64,000 nt of DNA from JAVJUV01 sp040220415 (GTDB taxonomy: Bacteria; Pseudomonadota; Alphaproteobacteria; Rhodobacterales; Rhodobacteraceae): contig JAVJUV010000157.1 of the NCBI GenBank assembly GCA_040220415.1, positions 1 through 64,000 of the forward strand, read 5' to 3'. Below are positions 60,908 through 64,000 of the stretch, piece after piece (within the stretch, counting starts at the first letter, position 1; the number at the start of each line of letters is the position of its first letter). The position numbers and the translations under genes are program-made. A model generated the notes under the pieces. That model made no database searches. It worked only from the letters and a program-made list of their open reading frames with translations, and was not told where the DNA came from.

Positions 60908-61726
60908 ATGAAGGTGATGACCCGCGATACTTTCAATCCTTGCGAAGCGGCGGAAGAGCTGCTTGACGGCGTGGGTGCGCTATTGCTGAAGGGTGTCTTC
61001 GACAAGACCCGGATCGCCCACATCCACGAGAAGATCGCGGTGGCCACCGACCAGTTGACCGAAACGGGTTCTCACTTCAATCAAAGTGGTCAGGATGCGC
61101 TTTTGCAGCGCCGCATCTGGTTCAAGGATCTGGTCGAACTGGATCACGACATTGCGCATCTGGTCGAGGATCCGATGATTTTCGAGACGATGCAGGCGTT
61201 TCTTGGTTCCGAATTCGTCATGGGAAGCCTGTGCGCTTCCAGGATCATGCCCGGCTTTGGCGGACAGGAGCCCCATATCGACTATCCCTACTGGGACTTC
61301 TATCGGACGCAAACGTTCCCGATGCGAACGAACGCATCCTTCCCGCTGAACGCGCAGGCGGTAGTACTGGTCGATCACTTTACCGAAGAGAACGGCGCCA
61401 CCGCACTGGCGCCGGGATCGCAGAAATCCCTGCACTATCCGGACGAGGCGGACGATTTCTTCAGCAGCTGCATCCGGCTTACGGGGGAACCTGGGGACGT
61501 AGTTCTTTTCTTTGGCGCAGCCTGGCATTGTGCCATGCCGAACAACAGCGACGCCGGGCGGATTGGTCTTCTGGTCGAGTTCCTGCCGAAGTTCGTCACG
61601 CCCATAGAAGACATGCTGACAGGTCTGGACGACAACTTTCTGAAGGCTGCTTCACCTGAGATGAAGCAGCTTCTGGGCTTTCGCTACCCCTGGCCATCGA
61701 CGCCGCCAGCGCCACCGCTGCAGTAG
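60908..61726 (+). CDS. Phytanoyl-CoA dioxygenase (PhyH) family Fe(II)/2-oxoglutarate oxygenase
   Basis: A 272-residue double-stranded beta-helix oxygenase. The iron-binding HxD is in GGQEPHIDYPYWDFY and the distal histidine in FFGAAWHCAMPNNSDAGRIG, which also provides the arginine that binds 2-oxoglutarate. The family hydroxylates diverse small molecules, so a substrate carried by the neighbouring ABC transporter is likelier than phytanoyl-CoA. The ATG at 60908 follows GGAG; it is the last gene of the plus arm and converges on ppsA 11 nt away. Confidence 0.88.
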   Translation: MKVMTRDTFNPCEAAEELLDGVGALLLKGVFDKTRIAHIHEKIAVATDQLTETGSHFNQSGQDALLQRRIWFKDLVELDHDIAHLVEDPMIFETMQAFLGSEFVMGSLCASRIMPGFGGQEPHIDYPYWDFYRTQTFPMRTNASFPLNAQAVVLVDHFTEENGATALAPGSQKSLHYPDEADDFFSSCIRLTGEPGDVVLFFGAAWHCAMPNNSDAGRIGLLVEFLPKFVTPIEDMLTGLDDNFLKAASPEMKQLLGFRYPWPSTPPAPPLQ

Positions 61727-61737
61727 CGGCGGCCGCT

Positions 61738-64000
61738 TTATTTGGCTTCGGCGGCAGCGACGTGCTTTTTCACCTGCAGAAAACTGTCGGGAACGACGGA
61801 GATCGAATCGATCCCGGCATCGACAAGCACCTGCGCGAAGTCCGGGTAGTTCGATGGCGCCTGACCGCATAGTCCGATCTTTGCACCGGCCTCGTGGGCC
61901 TTCCTGATTGCCGTGCGGATCATCCACTGCACCGCTTCGTGTCGCTCGTCAAACAGAGGCGCAAGCTTGTCGCTGTCCCTGTCGATTCCCAGTGTCAACT
62001 GCGTTAGGTCATTGGAACCGATTGAAAACCCGTCGAAATGCTTGGCGAACTCTTCGGCGAGTACCACGTTGGAAGGCAATTCGCACATCACGTAGACCTG
62101 CAAGCCCTTCGCACCACGCTCGAGTCCTTCTTCCTTCATCACGGCGAGGACGCGCTCTGCCTCCTGCGGGGTGCGGCAGAAAGGGATCATCACCATGACG
62201 TTTTCGAACCCCAGTGTTTCGCGAAGCCTGTGAACCGCGCGACATTCAAGTTTGAAACCATCCTTGTAGGCGGGATCATAGTAGCGCGACGCCCCACGCC
62301 ACCCGATCATCGGGTTCTCTTCCCGCGGCTCGAACTGCGCACCTCCCAGAAGATCGGCATACTCATTGGTCTTGAAGTCGCTCATGCGCAGGATCATCGG
62401 GTTGGGATGCGCGACGGCTGCGATCCGGGCGAGGCCGAGCGCAAGTTTGTCGACAAAGTACTCGGCCTTGTCGTCGTATCCACGTGTCAGTGTTTCGATC
62501 TGCTCACGAACCCCTTCGTCCCGAATGTCTTCGAAGTGAAGAAGGGCCTCGGGATGCACCCTGATGGAGTTCGCGACGACGAATTCCATTCGGGCCAGAC
62601 CCACACCGTCGGCTGGCAATCGCCACCAGCGTGCGGCTGTCGCGGGATTGGCAATGTTCAGCATCACATGTGTGCGGGTCTCGGGCACGTGTGTGAGGTC
62701 CAGTTCCTCGACCGTGATTTCCGCTACGCCTTCATAGACATAACCTTCGTCGCCTTCGGCGCAGCTTATCGTGACTTCCTGTTGGTCGTGCAGGACATGC
62801 GTTGCATCTCCGCAGCCTACGATAGCGGGAACGCCAAGTTCGCGGCTGACAATTGCAGCGTGACTGGTGCGACCGCCGTGATCGGTTACGATGGCCGAGG
62901 CGCGTTTCATGATCGGCACCCAGTCGGGGTCGGTCGTCGACGTGACCAGTACCGAGCCGTCGACGAAACGGTCTATATCGGAAACGGATTCGATCAAGCA
63001 CACCCGCCCGGTCGCGACCTGCTCGCCGACCGACAGGCCGGTGATGATGGTTTTGCCATGTTTGCCGACCGAGAAGTGGCGGAGTGCACCCACGTCGGCG
63101 CGGGACTGAACCGTTTCGGGACGCGCCTGAACGATGAACAGTTCGCCGGTTTCACCGTCTTTCGCCCATTCCATGTCCATCGGCAAACCGTAGTGCTTCT
63201 CGATAGTTACGGCCTGGGTCGCAAGGTCGAGCACGTCGTCATCGGAGAGAACGAACTTTTCACGTTCGGCCCGGGATGTCGGGACGTTCCGAACAGGTTC
63301 GACGCCGTCGCTGCCGGCGTAGATCATCTTGATTTCTTTCGCGCCAAGCTTTTTTTCGATGATCGGGCGCACGCCGTCACGCCCGAGAAAGGGCTTGTAG
63401 ACCTGGAATTCATCAGGCGTGACGGCGCCCTGCACGACATTCTCGCCCAGACCCCAGGCGGCGTTGATCAGAACGACTTTGTCGAAGCCTGTTTCGGTGT
63501 CGATCGAGAACATGACGCCGGAGCCGCCAATGTCGGAGCGGACCATTTGCTGCACACCGACCGAAAGCGCGACTTGCAGGTGATCGAATCCCTTCAGCTT
63601 GCGATAGGTGATCGCCCGGTCAGTGAATAGAGAGGCATAACACTTCCGGCAGGCGATAAGCAGTTCATCCTCGCCGACGACGTTCAGATAGGTTTCTTGC
63701 TGGCCCGCGAAGCTGGCGTCCGGCAGGTCTTCGGCCGTTGCGCTGGACCTGACCGCTACCGACATGTTATCGCGACCGCCCCTTTCCGAGAGTTTTCGGT
63801 AGGCATCGCGAATGGCCGCCTCGGATGCCGCTGGCCAATCGCTGGCGACAATTGCGGTACGGATGCTCTCACCCGCATTCTGCAGGGTGATCTTTCCGGC
63901 ATCGAAGGACGCGAGCGTTTCGGCAATCATCGTGTTCAGATCATTCGCCTCGATGAAGCGACGGAAGGCGTTGGCGGTCGTGGCGAATCCAGGAGGCACG
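61738..64000 (-). CDS. ppsA: Phosphoenolpyruvate synthase (pyruvate, water dikinase), 5' truncated by window edge
   Basis: The C-terminal ~753 residues of PpsA, which makes PEP from pyruvate and ATP for gluconeogenesis. It starts inside the ATP-grasp domain (VRSSATAEDLPDASFAGQQE; NAAWGLGENVVQGAVTPDEF). It contains the phosphohistidine domain with GGRTSHAAIVSRELGVPAIV and the C-terminal TIM-barrel PEP-utilising domain (GFSIGSNDLTQLTLGIDRDS; ICGQAPS-like IGLCGQAPSNYPDFAQVLVD with the catalytic cysteine). About 40 N-terminal residues lie beyond the window. It fits growth on organic acids or glycolate. Confidence 0.95.
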   Translation of the reverse strand, partial: VPPGFATTANAFRRFIEANDLNTMIAETLASFDAGKITLQNAGESIRTAIVASDWPAASEAAIRDAYRKLSERGGRDNMSVAVRSSATAEDLPDASFAGQQETYLNVVGEDELLIACRKCYASLFTDRAITYRKLKGFDHLQVALSVGVQQMVRSDIGGSGVMFSIDTETGFDKVVLINAAWGLGENVVQGAVTPDEFQVYKPFLGRDGVRPIIEKKLGAKEIKMIYAGSDGVEPVRNVPTSRAEREKFVLSDDDVLDLATQAVTIEKHYGLPMDMEWAKDGETGELFIVQARPETVQSRADVGALRHFSVGKHGKTIITGLSVGEQVATGRVCLIESVSDIDRFVDGSVLVTSTTDPDWVPIMKRASAIVTDHGGRTSHAAIVSRELGVPAIVGCGDATHVLHDQQEVTISCAEGDEGYVYEGVAEITVEELDLTHVPETRTHVMLNIANPATAARWWRLPADGVGLARMEFVVANSIRVHPEALLHFEDIRDEGVREQIETLTRGYDDKAEYFVDKLALGLARIAAVAHPNPMILRMSDFKTNEYADLLGGAQFEPREENPMIGWRGASRYYDPAYKDGFKLECRAVHRLRETLGFENVMVMIPFCRTPQEAERVLAVMKEEGLERGAKGLQVYVMCELPSNVVLAEEFAKHFDGFSIGSNDLTQLTLGIDRDSDKLAPLFDERHEAVQWMIRTAIRKAHEAGAKIGLCGQAPSNYPDFAQVLVDAGIDSISVVPDSFLQVKKHVAAAEAK

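Noticed and set aside
62038..63630. A 530-codon open frame antisense to ppsA
   Set aside because: ppsA is unmistakable on the minus strand; the long open frame is a composition artefact.

Overview
The window looks like a chromosomal segment of a marine-type alphaproteobacterium of the Rhodobacterales (Rhodobacteraceae/Roseobacter group). The evidence is the gene order ubiB-ubiE / mutM-enoyl-CoA hydratase-rpsT-dnaA-dnaN-recF-gyrB, a split flagellar cluster with an alphaproteobacterial flagellin N-terminus, an ALDH16-type aldehyde dehydrogenase beside deoC, and the glc and urt operons. The first 33 kb is GC-rich and tightly packed with many 1-4 nt start/stop overlaps. From about 33.4 kb onward the genes look more accessory and catabolic, and parts (34-51 kb) look visibly less GC-rich by eye.

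Layout. 1-1.35 kb: the 3' part of a GMC oxidoreductase. 1.4-7.3 kb: flagellar genes (motB, flgE, a flagellin fragment, flgN, flgJ, fliK, flgD). flgE and the flagellin gene run head-on into each other and both lack their 3' ends, so a rearrangement, deletion or assembly join lies at about 3600. 7.3-21.8 kb: ubiquinone biosynthesis, DNA repair and the replication-initiation block, with a TauE/SafE permease between dnaA and dnaN and a VOC protein-DUF1697-LysE tail translationally coupled to recF. 21.7-33 kb: housekeeping and poorly known genes (kdgK-like kinase, DUF3228, MFS, trhO, pncA, icd) and a compact five-gene cluster of two zinc-ribbon/DUF4178 proteins, a 52-residue glycine-tailed membrane peptide, a DUF350 protein and a membrane-anchored aminopropyltransferase-like protein.

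33.4-44.2 kb: hydrolase-OsmC fusion, deoC plus a 99-residue protein plus ALDH16 (deoxyribose/aldehyde oxidation), a small heat-shock protein, a secreted trypsin-like protease, and glcDEF (glycolate oxidase). 45-51 kb: the urea-type ABC transporter urtABCDE, in which urtD carries a single in-frame amber codon, then aroQ. 51.6-61.7 kb: two divergent arms of an apparent sugar/polyol catabolic cluster. The minus arm has a Gfo/Idh/MocA oxidoreductase, a TPR (TTC38-like) protein, a zinc-type alcohol dehydrogenase, an SMP-30 lactonase and a GMC oxidoreductase. The plus arm has an ABC ATPase, permease and binding protein plus a PhyH dioxygenase. The window ends inside ppsA.

The most unusual non-coding signal is a pair of 44-bp arrays, each of four 11-bp units (core ATACCGAC), at 33174-33217 and 56176-56219 in inverted orientation. 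They share 31 identical bases and bracket about 23 kb. Each lies upstream of, and in the same orientation relative to, the next gene, so they could be operators of one regulator or ends of a mobile segment. No tRNA, rRNA, CRISPR array, complete insertion sequence or transposase gene was seen.
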